A stretch of DNA of 64,000 nucleotides from Lepus europaeus. Lineage: Eukaryota; Chordata; Mammalia; Lagomorpha; Leporidae. The translations under genes and the position numbers were made by a program. Numbering within the stretch: the first letter of the stretch is position 1; each line of letters starts with the position of its first letter. The stretch is taken from NCBI RefSeq assembly GCF_033115175.1, contig NC_084830.1:116028709-116092708 (forward strand), written 5' to 3'. Below the pieces are notes generated by a model. The model was given only the letters and a program-made list of their open reading frames with translations, did no database searches and was not told the origin of the DNA. This document shows positions 47,549 to 61,018 of the stretch, piece by piece.

Positions 47549-49088
47549 AGAGTCCTTGTCAGAAAATTAGAAAACTATATTACTCCCTCCAGTTAAAAAA
47601 TAGGAAGACAGGAAGATTTTTTTCCCTGTGATATTATAAGGGTAACACATAATTTATAAGAAATAAGATTATTATTTAACTGCAAAAAGAAAGGTTTCAT
47701 TTTAAATTCGTTACAACCGTCCAAATTGAACGAGTAGAACGTAGCTTGTAATAGTATAATTCCAGCTTCACACTCAATGAAATTTTAATTTTATACTCAA
47801 ATAATATTACAATCATCACAAAATTTTCTAGGGTAGTTTCATAAATATCTAATTTCAGAGAACCTGAATTCATTTTATCCTTTGCTTAAACCACTTTCAA
47901 ATACACAAATGCACAGTCACATTTAGAATGTTTCCCACTGCTGGGATATCTCTGAGAAATTTCTGTATATTTAAAAAAAATTTGTTCCCAAAAAAAAACC
48001 AAAAACTAGAGAATTGTATAACATAGACAGTTTGAAGGGCAACTACAGTGTGTATTTCGAGTCATCAATTATTTTGAATGATTGTCCATGTAATACAATA
48101 TATTTTATTTGGTTTGATTTTTTCTCTCTCTCTACTGTTTTATCTCAATAATGGAAAGCCCTAGTTAAATAAGCCAGCTCTTCCAGGTTATTGATACATA
48201 TGGATCCCCCTTGGCACTGTCATCTCACTGCAAGTACAACACCAGTTAAATCATACACTGCAGGATTCCTGGAACTATATTTATAGCTTAGCCTATTGCT
48301 TACTATTTACCTAGTACAAAACACTTAACATTTGGACTCAATTTTCGCATGTAAGTGTGAGGAGCAAGTGGAGTCTTCCTCACAAAAATGCCATGATGGA
48401 GAAGTCACATAAACTAGCATTACTTGAAATGGAGGTTTTTGCTTTAAAAGGTAAAGAAGCTAGTCTTTGCTTACACTGTGTTTAATACATTGGCTAATTA
48501 GTCATACATAAAACGAAGCATAGAAAGCAGGATTCTTACATTTATGTAATTGAAAAATTCATAAGTACAGAATAAATCTACTAAATCAAAGCATATTATG
48601 GTATACTAAACATAAAAATAACACAACTGTCTTATTACAGATGGTTTTGTTTTGTTGAAAGTAACTCACACCTTAGAATGTGACATACAGATGATTGTCA
48701 AATTGTGGATTTTCATTTGGAATTGTTTTCTGATGTCCTTCATAAACATGATGATTTCCTCTCTCCACTTTTTTTCATACAATCTGCTATATAAAATATA
48801 TGAATTTGACTTTTCAATATCACAATCATACAACTACATTTTCACTCCAATGATATTCTTTTCATAATATCCTGAAATACATATAGTAATAAGTCTCCAT
48901 TATCTTTTAAAAGGCAAAGAAAGATGAGAAAATAATGTAAGCAGAATTACTGTTAAGAAAACAATAAAATCACACTATGAATCAACTCGTGACCAATGGC
49001 AAAACAATTATAAATAAAAAAAATCAGAGAACACTCTAAAATGTAGCTGGCCTTACAAACTACTCAGACATTATAATGAGCCATAAAT
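47549..49088. other. Unique AT-rich sequence, 1.5 kb
   Basis: No gene or repeat recognised. Confidence 0.5.
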
Positions 49089-49101
49089 AGAAGAGAATGG
49101 G

Positions 49102-49432
49102 GAGGCCAGCGCCATGGCTCAATAGGCCTGCGGCGCTGGCACTCCGGGTTCTAGTACCAGTTGAGGTGCCGGATTCTGTCCCGGTTGCTCCTCTTCCAAT
49201 CCAGCTCTCTGCTGTGGCCCGGGAGGGCAGTGGAGGATGGCCCAAGTGATTGGGCCCCTGCACCCGCATGGGAGACCAGGAGGAAGCACCTGGCTCCTGG
49301 CTTCGGATCCATGCAGCGCGCTGGCCACAGTGTGCTGGCCGTGGCAGCCATTTGCAGGGTGAATCAACAGAAAAAGGAAGACCTTTCTCTCTCACTGTCT
49401 AACTCTGCCTGTCAAAAAAAAAAAAAAAAAAG
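49102..49432 (+). mobile_element. GC-rich CSINE with 13-bp TSD and head deletion
   Basis: Complete body and A-tail, but the head lacks about ten bases between caataggc and ctgcggcgctgg. Perfect TSD agaagagaatggg at 49089-49101 and 49433-49445. Confidence 0.96.
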
Positions 49433-49445
49433 AGAAGAGAATGGG

Positions 49446-49640
49446 AGGACTATATCCCACACCTTCTGGGATTAAAACCCAAAAGCAAGGCAGTGACAAA
49501 AGGCCAGTCTTGGTGCCTCAGAATTTAAGGTACTCCAATGAGATAAATTTATAGAGGCAAATTTATTGCTAAAAACAGAGATTGGGTATACAGGACTCCT
49601 GATAATATTAAGGGGGTGGGGCTGAAAATAATAAATAAAT
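49446..49640. other. Short unique spacer
   Basis: Nothing recognised with confidence. Confidence 0.45.
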
Positions 49641-49644
49641 TTTG

Positions 49645-49984
49645 GCCAGCACCGCGGCTCACTAGGCTAATCCTCCGCCTGCAGCGCCGGCACCCCCGGT
49701 TCTGGTACCGGTCGGGGTGCCGGTACTATCCTGGTTGCTCCTCTTCCTGTCCAGCTCTCTGCTGTGGCCCGGGAGGGCAGTGGAGGATGGCCCAAGTCCT
49801 TGGGCCCTGCACCCACGGGAGACCAGGAGAAGCACCTGGCTCCTGGCTTCCAAACAGCGCGGTGCGCTGGCCACAGTGCACTGGCCGCAGCTGCCATTGG
49901 GGGGTGAACCAACAGAAGGAAGATCTTTCTCTCTGTCTCTCTCTCTCTCTCACTGTCCACTCTGCCTGTCAATAAATAAACAAA
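49645..49984 (+). mobile_element. GC-rich CSINE
   Basis: Complete copy (ggccagcaccgcggctcact head, CCACTCTGCCTGTC end, AAATAAACAAA tail). Long open frames on both strands here are SINE sequence. Confidence 0.95.
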
Positions 49985-50040
49985 TTTTTTCATCAGGGCT
50001 GTGTTGTATATGGAGTTGTGGAATTATAAAGGCAAAATGG

Positions 50041-50296
50041 GGCTGGCACTGTGGCGCAATAGGTAAAGCTTCTGCCTGCAGCGCTGGCATCCCATATGGG
50101 TGCTGGTTCAAGACCCGGCTGTTTCACTTCCAATCGCGCTCTCTGCTATGGCCTGGGAAAGCAGTACAAGATGGCCCAAGTCTCTGGGCCCCTGCACTTG
50201 CGTGGGAGACCAGGAAGAAGCACTTGGCTCCTGGCTTCGGATTGGTGCAGCTCCAGCAGTTGTGGCCAATTGGGGAGTGAATCAGCTGGTAAAAGA

Positions 50297-50348
<52 letters not shown>

Positions 50349-50368
50349 CTCTTTCTCTCTCTCCATTA
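50041..50368 (+). mobile_element. CSINE lacking its A-tail, fused to L1
   Basis: The head and body of a C-repeat are complete (ggggctggcactgtggcgca, cacttggctcctggcttcgg). After the (CT)n run (50297-50345) and gcctctctttctctctctcc it passes straight into L1 3' sequence, with no usual tail and no visible TSD. Confidence 0.92.
50297..50345. repeat. (CT)n microsatellite within the SINE
   Basis: More than twenty CT units expanded from the SINE pyrimidine segment. Confidence 0.93.
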
Positions 50369-50765
50369 TACTTAGTGAAATATGCCAGTCCCAAAAAACA
50401 AATACCAAGTGTTTTTCCTGATCTGTGGTAACTAATAGAGAACCAAGGATGTAATGTACCGGAGTGAAATTGACATTCTGAGACTGGATGATTGTGCACA
50501 GCCCTTGTCTCTGCTGTTGACTAACAGTGTTTTTTACTTCATACTATTTGTTGAACTCTTTACTCAGTATAGGGTTAATCTTATGAATATAAGGTAAACT
50601 GAAAATAGATCATTTTAAAAATTAAGAGACAGGATAATAGAGGAAAGAGAAGGAAGGGTGGGATCATTGGCAGGAGAGAGATAGGGTGGGAAGTATCACT
50701 ATGTTCTTAAATCTGTATATATAAAATACGTGAAATTTGTTTACCTTAAATACAGTATGAAAAAT
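50369..50765 (+). mobile_element. L1 3' end
   Basis: From the end of ORF2 (tatgccagtcccaaaaaaca) through a 3' UTR with aactaatagagaaccaagga, gtaccggagtgaaattgaca and cttaaatctgtatatataaa. Same 3' UTR family as the element at 59080. Confidence 0.85.
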
Positions 50766-52500
50766 AAATATTATTTAGTGAAATTATTTGTATAAATATT
50801 GAGAATTTATTAAATACACTTTTATTACCAACAATATTAAGGAATGGCTTTTGATTAAAAGAAAAATACAATTAGAGGAAAGACATTGGTTAAAACAGAT
50901 AATGAACAATGATGCTTTTAGAATATGTAACACATTTAAAAACTGACAAATATTGTTTGCACTTAAGTTTGCACTTAAGCAGAAAGTAAATAGTAGATTT
51001 TTGAGAAATAGTTAAAGAAGAGTTAATATATATTTATCTTAAGTTCAGTAAGAATTAGAAATACTACTCGAGCATAAAGCATGTTAGTAAAATAGAAGGT
51101 TAAGCATGTGTATTAAACACTAAGGTTAGTACTAAATATATAATCTCCATTTTCTAGACTTTTAGAAAGAAATAATGAGAAAATGTGTATTAAATAATAT
51201 AGAAATCTCCAATAAATCCAAAGGCATAAAAAAAACAAAATGCCATAAAAAGCACAAAAGAAAATGTATATTAAGATTGTAGAAATATACTTATATAAAC
51301 ATACAAAAATTTACTAAATTAGAGGCATAATTAGACTGGATAAGTTTGCAAAAGTGGAATTATTGTGTTATGTAAAATAACATTAGATCAAAACAACACA
51401 CACACTGAAAATAAAGGTTTGAAACCCTCAGGATTTTCATAGAGAAGTATACAGCAGTGAAAAAGAATGGTCGAGTGTTCACTATGGCCATGAGGTCAGG
51501 GGTGCACCTACAGATGATCCTGAGTCTGCAGAGAGCTTGATGGGGCCCTAGCATTGTCAATCTCCATCCTTGAGACCTCAGCAAACCATAAACCTCTCTG
51601 TGCTGTGCTTATGCACATGAGAGATAAAAAGAAAGCTTATTATGTGAATGAAATTATTTCATATTTATAAAAGAATTAAAAACATTTTGACACAGTATTG
51701 TGATAATTTATCAAATAAAAATGTATATTTTTGGAAATCAAATTCAAATAAAACACATTAAATATCGATATTGACAGTCATATAATAAATAATGCAGAAC
51801 TCAAATATTGTCAAGATTGGCAGGATTGAAGTCCTGTGTTGGGATGGTGAGGAACCCAGTAAGTATTTGCTAAATGTCACCTTGAGATACAACAGCAGCC
51901 ACCACGCTCTGTCTGCCAGGCTAGGTTCTTTTTCTTTTTCCTCTTGCATCCTTACCCCACACAGTCTTAAATGTCCTAGAAGCTGAAGAAGTATCCTATA
52001 AAATCTAAGTCTCCCATATAATCTTAAGTTTGTTTTAGAAACCATCTGGTCTTCCTCATTCATGTACTTGTGTTCCTTGCCTAAAAAGTGATGACAACAC
52101 TGTGAAAATAACCTTTTGTGTTGAGATCCTGTTCTTATTGTCTGACAGGGCCAATCATGTCATTCTTTCCTGATGTTAAAGTACCATCCATCTCTCTACT
52201 GCTTCTATCCATTAAGAATAGTTTTATCCTATGATGCTGAATAGAACATGTCAATCTTTTTCCATGGTATAGTATTATAATCATCTTATAAAAATATTTT
52301 ATTTTCTAGTGATTCTTTTATTGATGGTAACTAATCTGTCATTTATAAAATATTTTTCCTTCTCCTTACAGGTAGCTTTTCTTTCAAGTACATATTTTTA
52401 ACCGGGTATACAGCACTACATGAAATACTTCAGAATGGAGCAATTTTGTTTCCAGTTGCTTACATTGGCATAGTGGCACTAAACAATCTCTTTTCATATT
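50766..52500. other. Unique AT-rich sequence, 1.7 kb
   Basis: No gene or repeat recognised. Confidence 0.5.
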
Positions 52501-52504
52501 TAAA

Positions 52505-52850
52505 TAATTTATTCAGGAGCATTTCATATTCCAGACACTTTGTCAGACATAGAAGATGCAAACATGCTAAAAAAAAAAATAGACATGTTCCTTCTTCCAC
52601 AGAGCTGAAAGACTAATGGGGAAAATCAGGCAAGCCAGTCAACAATTGCAAAGCAATTGATCAGGCAAAGAATTAGCAAGGATTAAGTGTAATGGGAATA
52701 TATGAGACGGCCAACTAACATGATTATGGGGCTCTAAGATGAATCCAGAAGGAGCAGTTCAAGAGAAGAAAAGGAATAATTTCCCATCTCAAGAGAACAC
52801 GTTGACTTTGAGAAGCTGAATGAAGTTTAGTATCAGTGGATGCCATGGTA
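52505..52850 (-). mobile_element. L2-like LINE relic
   Basis: tccagacactttgtcagaca, then ccttcttccacagagctgaa, then a gaaaatcaggcaagccagtc-like stretch resembles antisense L2 3' sequence. Ancient; boundaries are approximate. Confidence 0.5.
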
Positions 52851-52860
52851 CAAACTGCAT

Positions 52861-55800
52861 GGTTGCAGAGAACAATGAATAAATAAGTAATTCAAACCTG
52901 AATTATGCTAAAGCTACTAAGCCACTTTTTTCTGAATAAAATATCTATCAATATGAACTAATAGAAAGTGAATTTATTAGTAGTCAAATTTATATAACAT
53001 ACTTGTTACCATCGGTTCCAGATTTACATCCCATAAAAGGAACTCCTGTTTGTCTTGGTTTGGCTTTGTTCTTTCATTTGTTTTGCAATAAAGATGGAAA
53101 ATTTTCAGTTTCAGCTCATTACATTTGTCCTCTCCTTTCTATCATTCAGAGTGTCTCTAGAGCTTGATTTGTTGTATGTATGTATGTATGTATGTATGTA
53201 TTCAATATTTTCTACTCTAAATTTCATATTATGTACACAAAAATAGCACAGGCTTTGTCAGTTTCCTTTCTGAAACTGATTTTAGGAAACTGCCTCTGCT
53301 CAGTGGTCATTCTCCTCCAGAGATATTTTTAAAAGATATTTTATGATGTCCAAAACATAATGCAATCTTCAGGCCCTTTTTCAACATTAGCCTTTGTGAT
53401 TCAATGTTTCAGAAATCTAAAGATAGTTTTTTGAAGACTACATAATGTTATATCTCTACTCCAGAGGTTTTCATTTTTAAAAACAGATTCACTCTTTTGG
53501 TTTACTTTGTTTCATACATCCAAAAGAGAAAGATGAGTTGCCCTTTAATGGGAAGGCACGCTAATCAATATCTTTTAACATAGGAAGATGTCTTCACAGA
53601 GTTCCTAGGAAACGTGTACCAAAAAATCTATGTATAGATTTTAAAACTTTTCTGCATAGAAATAAACTTATCTTTCAATTCAACTTTGGTATGAATTTTT
53701 AAAGTATGCTCATAGGATGCTGAATTAAATATCTTCTTTATTCAGATACATACTTTACTTGCTTTTTGTTTGTTTGTTTTTTGCTGGAAAATGGTTTTGG
53801 TTCTGTTCCCTGTAATACTCGACATGTGTATGAAGACTAAGAGAGGAAACATGAATAAGTTATTGAAATTCAAAGGAAGACTCTATTTTGTTTTGGCTTA
53901 CTTCTATGTGTGCTTTATGACAAATCAAATGTCTTTTCTTTTTGTTGGTGTTACTGCTTTTTCATTCTAAGCAGGATATTTTCTCATCATGTTGCTTTCA
54001 ACATGATAATCCTAAGAAATTTTGTCATTTATAATCTTCAGTTATAAACAAATATAAATTACTGATAAAATATTTACATTGATATTTTTATTTCAAGGAA
54101 ACCAAATACATGAAAATCACATATATAAGACAAAAGATATATTAACTTTTGACTCTGACAGAGAATAGTTATTAAGTTAACCAACCTTCTCTAATACACT
54201 TAAATATAACACAATTTCTAATAAAATGATTTTTAAAACCTATCTATGGCATGGCACACAATACACCAAAATAATCCCAAATATCAGATCAATGTTAATA
54301 AATAAAGAAAGCACAGAATCATGAAAGTGATCAACTAAGAAAAATACTACTATAATTATCCTGATGTATTTTAATATAAAGATAAAGCAAATAAGTTAAT
54401 AGAATGTCAGAAAAGTGGCATGTTTCTATCTTAACCTTGAAACTTGTTGAGAATGTGGAATGCCAGATTTGTGCCATATGTTTCAGCTCCTGACAGTGTT
54501 ATGTGTCTTTACCACAACACCATCTGTGCTGCTATACCTGAATAGGGATAGTGGCTAGAATGGAGAAAAATAATGAACTCTTGCAACATATTTTTTCCCT
54601 GAGCTTAAACAGCTGGTGATAGATGCTTTACTTCAATCAGAAAAGCATTACTTACGTCTTAAATGACAATGCATTAAGATTTCTTCTATCTCTTTCTGTT
54701 GGCTATTTGTATCCTGAGTGAAAATTACAATCTATCTCTTATAAGTTAAAAACATGACATCTAAAACATTAGTATCATATTTGGTATTTTATCTCTATTT
54801 TTGTAGTAACTCCCACAGATGAAGTGTAACAGAGACTATGTACATAGGATAATGGAAAATTTGCAATTAGGATAGCAAAGGTCAATTCCACTAGTCCTGG
54901 GGTTATCAAAGAGTCATTTACCTTTACACTTTTACCATACTCTTTACTGCTTATTTATTATTCGCTGAGGACATACTCCTTTAATTTTTTGGTTATAATT
55001 TTGTTCTCTATAGGGTATCACCTACTGTTCCTGAGTTGTTCTAAGCTTAAAGTTAAGGTATGAAAATAAATATGATAATACATTGTCAAACTCAGTACAG
55101 GCAATTGCTAATTTTCTCAACCATCCTAGAAGTTACCTGCTCTATTGCAAACTTCAAAGAAAAATATCCTATTATTCCTGCTTTAACTATAGCTATCTTT
55201 TCTATGTGGCCACTGATCTAAGAAGTGAGCAAATAGTTGAAGTCTGTCTCTAAGTAGCATATATTCATGTTTTTGGAAGGAAAATTCTCTATTTTACAAG
55301 CTGTCCAATATGCCACTTGCTTAATATGTTAATATTATTATGCTAAGTATCCCCAGAGAATATCAAGAAACTTAAGATGTAATATTTAGCCTTAATACTT
55401 ATAGAATTTAGACAAAGTGAGATATTAATACTTTATGTTTCACTCATAGTAAATATATAGGAAGGAATGAAGGATATTGGGTAAGGAGGCAGGTGAATAG
55501 AAAGAAAGTAAGCAAAGAGAGAGGGTATTGTATTATACAAACACGGGTTTTAGTCTTAAGCCATGACGTGCATTTGTGCAGAGGGATAAGTGAATGAACT
55601 TACATAACAGATCATCCTGACGAATCTTGAATCAAAAGCACAGAACATTGATTACCCCCTTAGACTATATATCAAAAAACTTTAATTCCAAATTTAATAA
55701 TTTTAGATATTAATAAATAGGCAGCAAGATAATTTTTGCTTCAGTTGAGGTGACTATAATTCCAATGACCCTGGGGGTATCAGACTATGTCTATTCACCA

Positions 55801-56430
55801 CTGCCAACATCTCAGAAAGTTCATGTGTCTGACCAAATAGACTGTGGGATCCCCTTCATTCACTGTATCTCTTTTTTACTCCATGAGCACAAAATGAGAC
55901 ACTCTAATTATTTGCCTTTTATTATTACCTGTCTTCTCAAATTCCCTTAGTCAATGGCATCAAGGTACTCCTTCATCCAGGTAACATTTCTACTTGGTAA
56001 ACTGTATAATTTATATACCACAGCCCTACTTCTCTATATCTTGAAACACAATACTTTGTCTTCTTTAATTCACTTTTATGTAAGATGACAAGTATCTGAC
56101 ATGCGTAGCATTAAGGCATATATGCTTTTTAATAGAACCTTCAAATAGAACCTGCAAATAGAACCTGAAAATTAATGATATTTTCAATGTCCCAACAAGG
56201 TTCATTTGCTGAAAGGCAATAGGAAACTGAAAAACGAAATCAGATCTCTAGTCTATTGTGTACCACACCATGTACATGATAGCAGAAGAAACAAAAATTA
56301 TCAATTCCAGTGCCTTAAAAAAGTTCATACATTTTGAATGCATACTTTGAAAAACTAATGGACACATTTCAAAAAATTTTGCACAAAAATAAACATTTTT
56401 CAATTCCTTCATCCATGAACATTTTTCAGT
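52861..56430. other. Unique AT-rich sequence, 3.6 kb
   Basis: No gene supported. It holds a (TATG)n microsatellite at 53173-53202. Confidence 0.5.
53173..53202. repeat. (TATG)7 microsatellite
   Basis: About seven tandem tetranucleotide units. Confidence 0.95.
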
Positions 56431-56434
56431 CCCC

Positions 56435-56625
56435 TTATATGTTGTTTGCCTACTATGTGCTTAGCAATGTATGATAAACTTAACATTTATTTTTATTGTC
56501 TTGGAAAACAATTATAACATTATGGTTATTAACACACAAATTTAATAGATGAAGATACAGATTCAATTTTAGAAAATTTCCTTGAGGTCACATGGATATT
56601 TAGAGGGAAACCTATTATTCAAACA
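56435..56625 (-). mobile_element. MIR relic
   Basis: tttgcctactatgtgcttag, aatagatgaagatacagatt and aaatttccttgaggtcacat appear in the order and spacing of an antisense MIR element. Confidence 0.65.
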
Positions 56626-58381
56626 AAGGGTTATGTGACAAGCAACTTTTCTTACAGAAATAATTAGGCCCAAGTATATTACCTATATGCAAGATCATGA
56701 TTGATGCACTAATAATCTAATAAACAAGAGACTCAATACCAACATACCAAAAATGTAATATGTTAAATTTTCTTAAAGTGAAGAAAATAACCACCTAAGG
56801 CAGAAAGTCAATAGCACTCTTTCCAATTTAAAAAGTTAATGGCAATCTTTCAGATTTTTAAATGAAAGGTTTGTGGCTTTCTTCAGATGCATTAAGATTC
56901 ATTCTATTAAATTCATAACGGAATGCTGTCCTTATAAAATCATTTTATGTGATGTACATGTAGCCAGACATAGTAAAAAGCATTTCAGAGACCCTTTACA
57001 GGCCAGGAATCCATTCATTAATAATGTTTTTGATTGCAGCTACTACATACACATGTGTATGTATGCATTTAAAGACTGAATGTGAATTGGTATATTATGT
57101 ACTTATCATGTATTAGCAAATGAACATATTTACATGCAGAGAATTTCATAACTGAGACTTTTCTGGGCTAAGTAGCTTCAGTTTAGTTAAATCTTTACCT
57201 CCCCTTGACTGTGAATCCCACTGGCTCTTTGCTGGAAAACAGTATTAGACTGAATAGGTATATGTGGCTGATGTAATTTCTATCCTTGTAAAAAGCAGTT
57301 ATTGCACATCTTAAATTGCTACTTCTCCTCTCTAATATTACTGTCATTTTATGGTGTACTGTATAATTAAGTTTACTGTAACACAGAAGCATTTGGTAGA
57401 GTTTCCATCTCCTACCTATGGTTTATTTTTACTCCATATGATAAATTAACAGGCTGGAAAATATAATTTTGAATCCCAGATATTTTTAGTGAGTCTTTTT
57501 CTCCTCTGGAATTTTATTATTCTTTAATAGTTAATGTTAAGGTATTTAGTGCCTACATATTATATTAATCCAGATATTGCAATGTAGTTATATTCCATTT
57601 CTAGTTTTCAAAGATAAAAAAAGCAATTTAAAGAACTATTTTAGGAAATTTTTACCAGAAATAGAAAATTGTTAAAAAAAACATGCATTGAAATACTACA
57701 TAAAAATTATAACTATGATAGATTTACATAATTTTATGGTTTTGGAAGACCTATACTAACACTTTGCAAGGGATTAAAAAGAGGTCAGCCATGTAAGAAA
57801 GTTAGAACAAAGAATGCACTATGATAGAACATAGTGGGAATTTTACAAAAGAACAATGCCATATTTTTGTTTCCTAACAATATCCTTATACTTGAATCTT
57901 GCAGGTAGTTTTTCATTTTGTTTTACCATCCTTGTGTGACTTGGAATTTGATTTGGATATCAGTGGTCATATTTAACTCTTTTTCATTTATATATCTCTA
58001 GAAGTATCTTTTCTTTATCCTTTATAAATTAAAAAGTACCTAGTATAACTAAAGATCTAGTGGTAGAATTGTTTGATGGGTGTTGAGTTAAATTTTCTGC
58101 AGTTTTTCACAGTATAGTTATATTTCAATATGTTCTACTACCCTATTGTAACCTCCTACTTTCGCCTGAAGAGACTACACGACAAATTCCAATTGGAAAT
58201 CTTTACTGCCTCCTGTTAAAGATTAAAGTCATCATCAAGATTATGGTAGGATACTGAAAGTAGCCTTCTTGACTTTCTGTACAAAAAATAAGATTCTATT
58301 TCTCTTATTTATTTTAATCACTAATAATATTAAAATAAGTATTATCTAAATATTTAGGGAAATAGTTTATTACTAATGCAT
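56626..58381. other. Unique AT-rich sequence, 1.8 kb
   Basis: No gene or repeat recognised. Confidence 0.5.
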
Positions 58382-58714
58382 ATAATGATTGGCACCATGG
58401 TTAGGATGTCACTTGGGATTCCTGCATACCATGTTGGAATATCTGATTCATGTTCAAGCTCTGCTTCTGATCTCAGCTTCCTGGGAGGCAGTAGGTAAGG
58501 ATTCAAGTACTTATGTCTCTTTCACCAACATGAGAAATCCAAATTGAATTCTAGACACAACTGGCTTTGGCCAGGCCCACCTCTGGCTGGTGCAGACATT
58601 TGGGTTGTGAACCAGGATGAAATATTTCTCTCTCTCTCTGCCTCTACCTCAGTCTCTGTATCTATCCCTCTTTTTCAGATAAAATGAAAATACATAAATA
58701 AATTTATTTTTAAA
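58382..58714 (+). mobile_element. Old CSINE
   Basis: A diverged C-repeat: attggcaccatggttaggat head, ctcagcttcctgggaggcag, ggctggtgcagacatttggg, CT run, and an acataaataaatttattttt tail. Confidence 0.82.
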
Positions 58715-59079
58715 ATTGACAATAATACTTGTAAACCCAATATATATTTTCTGTACCTACATCCAAAATGTTTTCCCCTATGCTGATCAAAGTGCAGACT
58801 TTCATACTTGGACTTTAAAGAAAGAATATGAGTATTCTTTAACAGACTGGGAGAATGACTCAAAGTTACAAACTTAAAGCTTTCCTAATGTCCCTTATTT
58901 TGTCTTTTAAAATAATGAAAAAAATCATACTCAACTCCAAAACCTAACACTGATCATTTTATTTAAAAAAATATATAAAAAAAAGAGCTTTGCTTTCTGA
59001 TTCAAAGTAATGGACTAACACAATAACTGAACTATGGATGAGCCAGCAAGGAAATTAATGAGTTTTTGAAAAGCTATAC

Positions 59080-59800
59080 AAATCCATGAGTCTCAAAAAA
59101 TTCTTTTGGAATCTTAACATCATAAAGCCTTCAGCGTGCCTTTCATGTGATCTAACCACCCCACTCCTGGGAATTCACCCAAACCAAAATAAATCAGTGT
59201 AGAAGTTATCTGTACCCCCATGTTCACTGCCATACAATTCACAATAGCTAAGTTATGGAATCAGCCCAGATGTCCATCAACTGTTGATTAGATAAAGAAA
59301 TTATGGTATATATTCACACTATGGAGTACTACTCAGCTGTGAAAAAAAATGAAATCCTGTCTTCTGCAACAAGATGGTAGTAACTGGAAACCATTAGACT
59401 TAGTAAAATAGGCCAAATCCAAAAAGACAGATATCATATGTTTTCCCTGATCTCAGGTAACTAATAGAGTACCTGAAATGCAATGTATTGGAGTGAAATA
59501 GACATTTTGAGAAGCGATGATTGTTTATAGAACTTATCTCTTCCATTGAGGAACAGTGTTTTGTTTTTTGTTTGTTTGTTGTTTCTTCATTCTATTTGTA
59601 GAACTCTTTTACTTAGAGTAGGATGAACTATATGATAACTATGCTGCAAATAGATCACTGTGAAAATTAAGAGAGGGAATCTGAGAGGGAGAGGGAGGAA
59701 GAGTTAGAACATGAGTGGGAGTGAGGATAGGGGTAAGAGCCACTGTGTTCCTAAATCTGTATGTATAAACTATATGAAATATTAACTTAAATATAATTTT
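59080..59800 (+). mobile_element. 5'-truncated L1 3' end
   Basis: The end of ORF2 is recognisable (cccagatgtccatcaactgt, gtactactcagctgtgaaaa, ttgagaagcgatgattg after the stop region). The 3' UTR (actaatagagtacctgaaat, ttcctaaatctgtatgtata) is the same family as the element at 50369. Confidence 0.88.
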
Positions 59801-60281
59801 TTAAATTAGAAGAAGTATGTAAATAAATTTACCAATCTATTTTAAATGAATGAAATAAAGTTCAAAATACACAATTATGTATATAAATTACTAAAAGTAA
59901 AAAATAAAAAATTTAGTACACATCAAAGATAGCGCAAGGTCCAGATACTAAAATATGAATTTTTAAAATCTATGCCATTAAACTGGACCATCAAATGAAA
60001 AATTCCACATTTATTTTACAGAAATAAAATTCAAACAGTGCATATGAGCATACAAATACTGATATGCACATATAATTAGATAAAAATATCAGTACATTAT
60101 ATATCATAGAAAATTACAACAGATACAAATTATACTTTCTTCTAGGAATTAATTAGTAACACAAAACTTGAAATTTTATTGGCACAATGTATAACACAGT
60201 GAAAAGTCTGGTTGACATATTTCCTCTGTCCTATTTCTCGTTTATATTAATGTTGCCTCAGCAATCATCCTGTGTCAGTCT
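59801..60281. other. AT-rich unique sequence
   Basis: Nothing recognised. Confidence 0.5.
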
Positions 60282-60624
60282 TTTTTAAGATTTGTTTGTT
60301 TCATGCTGAGTTACAGAAAGAGGGAGAGAGAGAGACAGGGAAAGAGAGAGATCTTTCATCCACAGGTTCACTCCCCAAATTGCTGCAAAGGCTAGTACTA
60401 AGTTGGGCACTAGCCAGAAGCAGGGAGCCAGGAGGTAGGAGGTTTGTCCTGGTCTCCCATGTGGGTGCGGTGGACCAAGTACTTGGACCATCCTCTGCTG
60501 CTTTTCACAAGCCATTAGAGAGAACAGGATCAGAAGTGCAGAAGCAAGTACTTGAACCAGTGTCCATATGGGATGCCGGCATCAGAGGTGGTGGCTTTAC
60601 CCATTATGCAACAATGTTGGCCTA
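60282..60624 (-). mobile_element. CSINE, minus strand
   Basis: Reverse tail (ttaagatttgtttgtttcat), purine-rich segment, reversed body (gccagaagcagggagccagg) and head complement ending aacaatgttggcc. Moderately old. Confidence 0.9.
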
Positions 60625-60631
60625 CAAATTT

Positions 60632-61018
60632 TGAGGCAGCGCTCACCCAATTGTGATTTTGTGTTTTAGCTAGATAAGGCCCATCCCCTGAAACACTTCA
60701 CCAGTTTAATTTTGCTTAAAGACTAGTGACCCAACATTGTAACCTAAATCCCCACGCTTACCCTCATGCTCTGCTTAAATTAACAAATTTAAACTTGTCA
60801 TCGGGAAACAACCCTAAGTAGAATATTTGATCCCCAAAACGTTTTATCTTTTAGGCTCCTCCCCGCCTTGTTGGCACTCACCTCGTATTTGTAAAGCTAG
60901 AGGGCCCCATCCTCTTTCTCTTGTGAGATATCCTTATCCTTTTCTCTCTGGAATCTGTAATTAAATCTATTCTCTGATCTAGTCTAATGTCGCCCACTGG
61001 GTTTCATCTGACTACATC
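60632..61018 (+). mobile_element. Probable endogenous retroviral LTR
   Basis: A TG...CA-bounded stretch whose 3' part has LTR R/U5 features: ctctctggaatctgtaatta with an ATTAAA-like polyadenylation signal, then a run to gtttcatctgactacatca. No internal gag, pol or env follows, so it would be a solo LTR. No clean TSD was seen, and the call rests on style of sequence. Confidence 0.45.

Noticed and set aside
49717..50280. A 187-codon plus-strand open frame
   Set aside because: It reads through two adjacent CSINEs. The Ser/Leu runs are CT-repeat translation.
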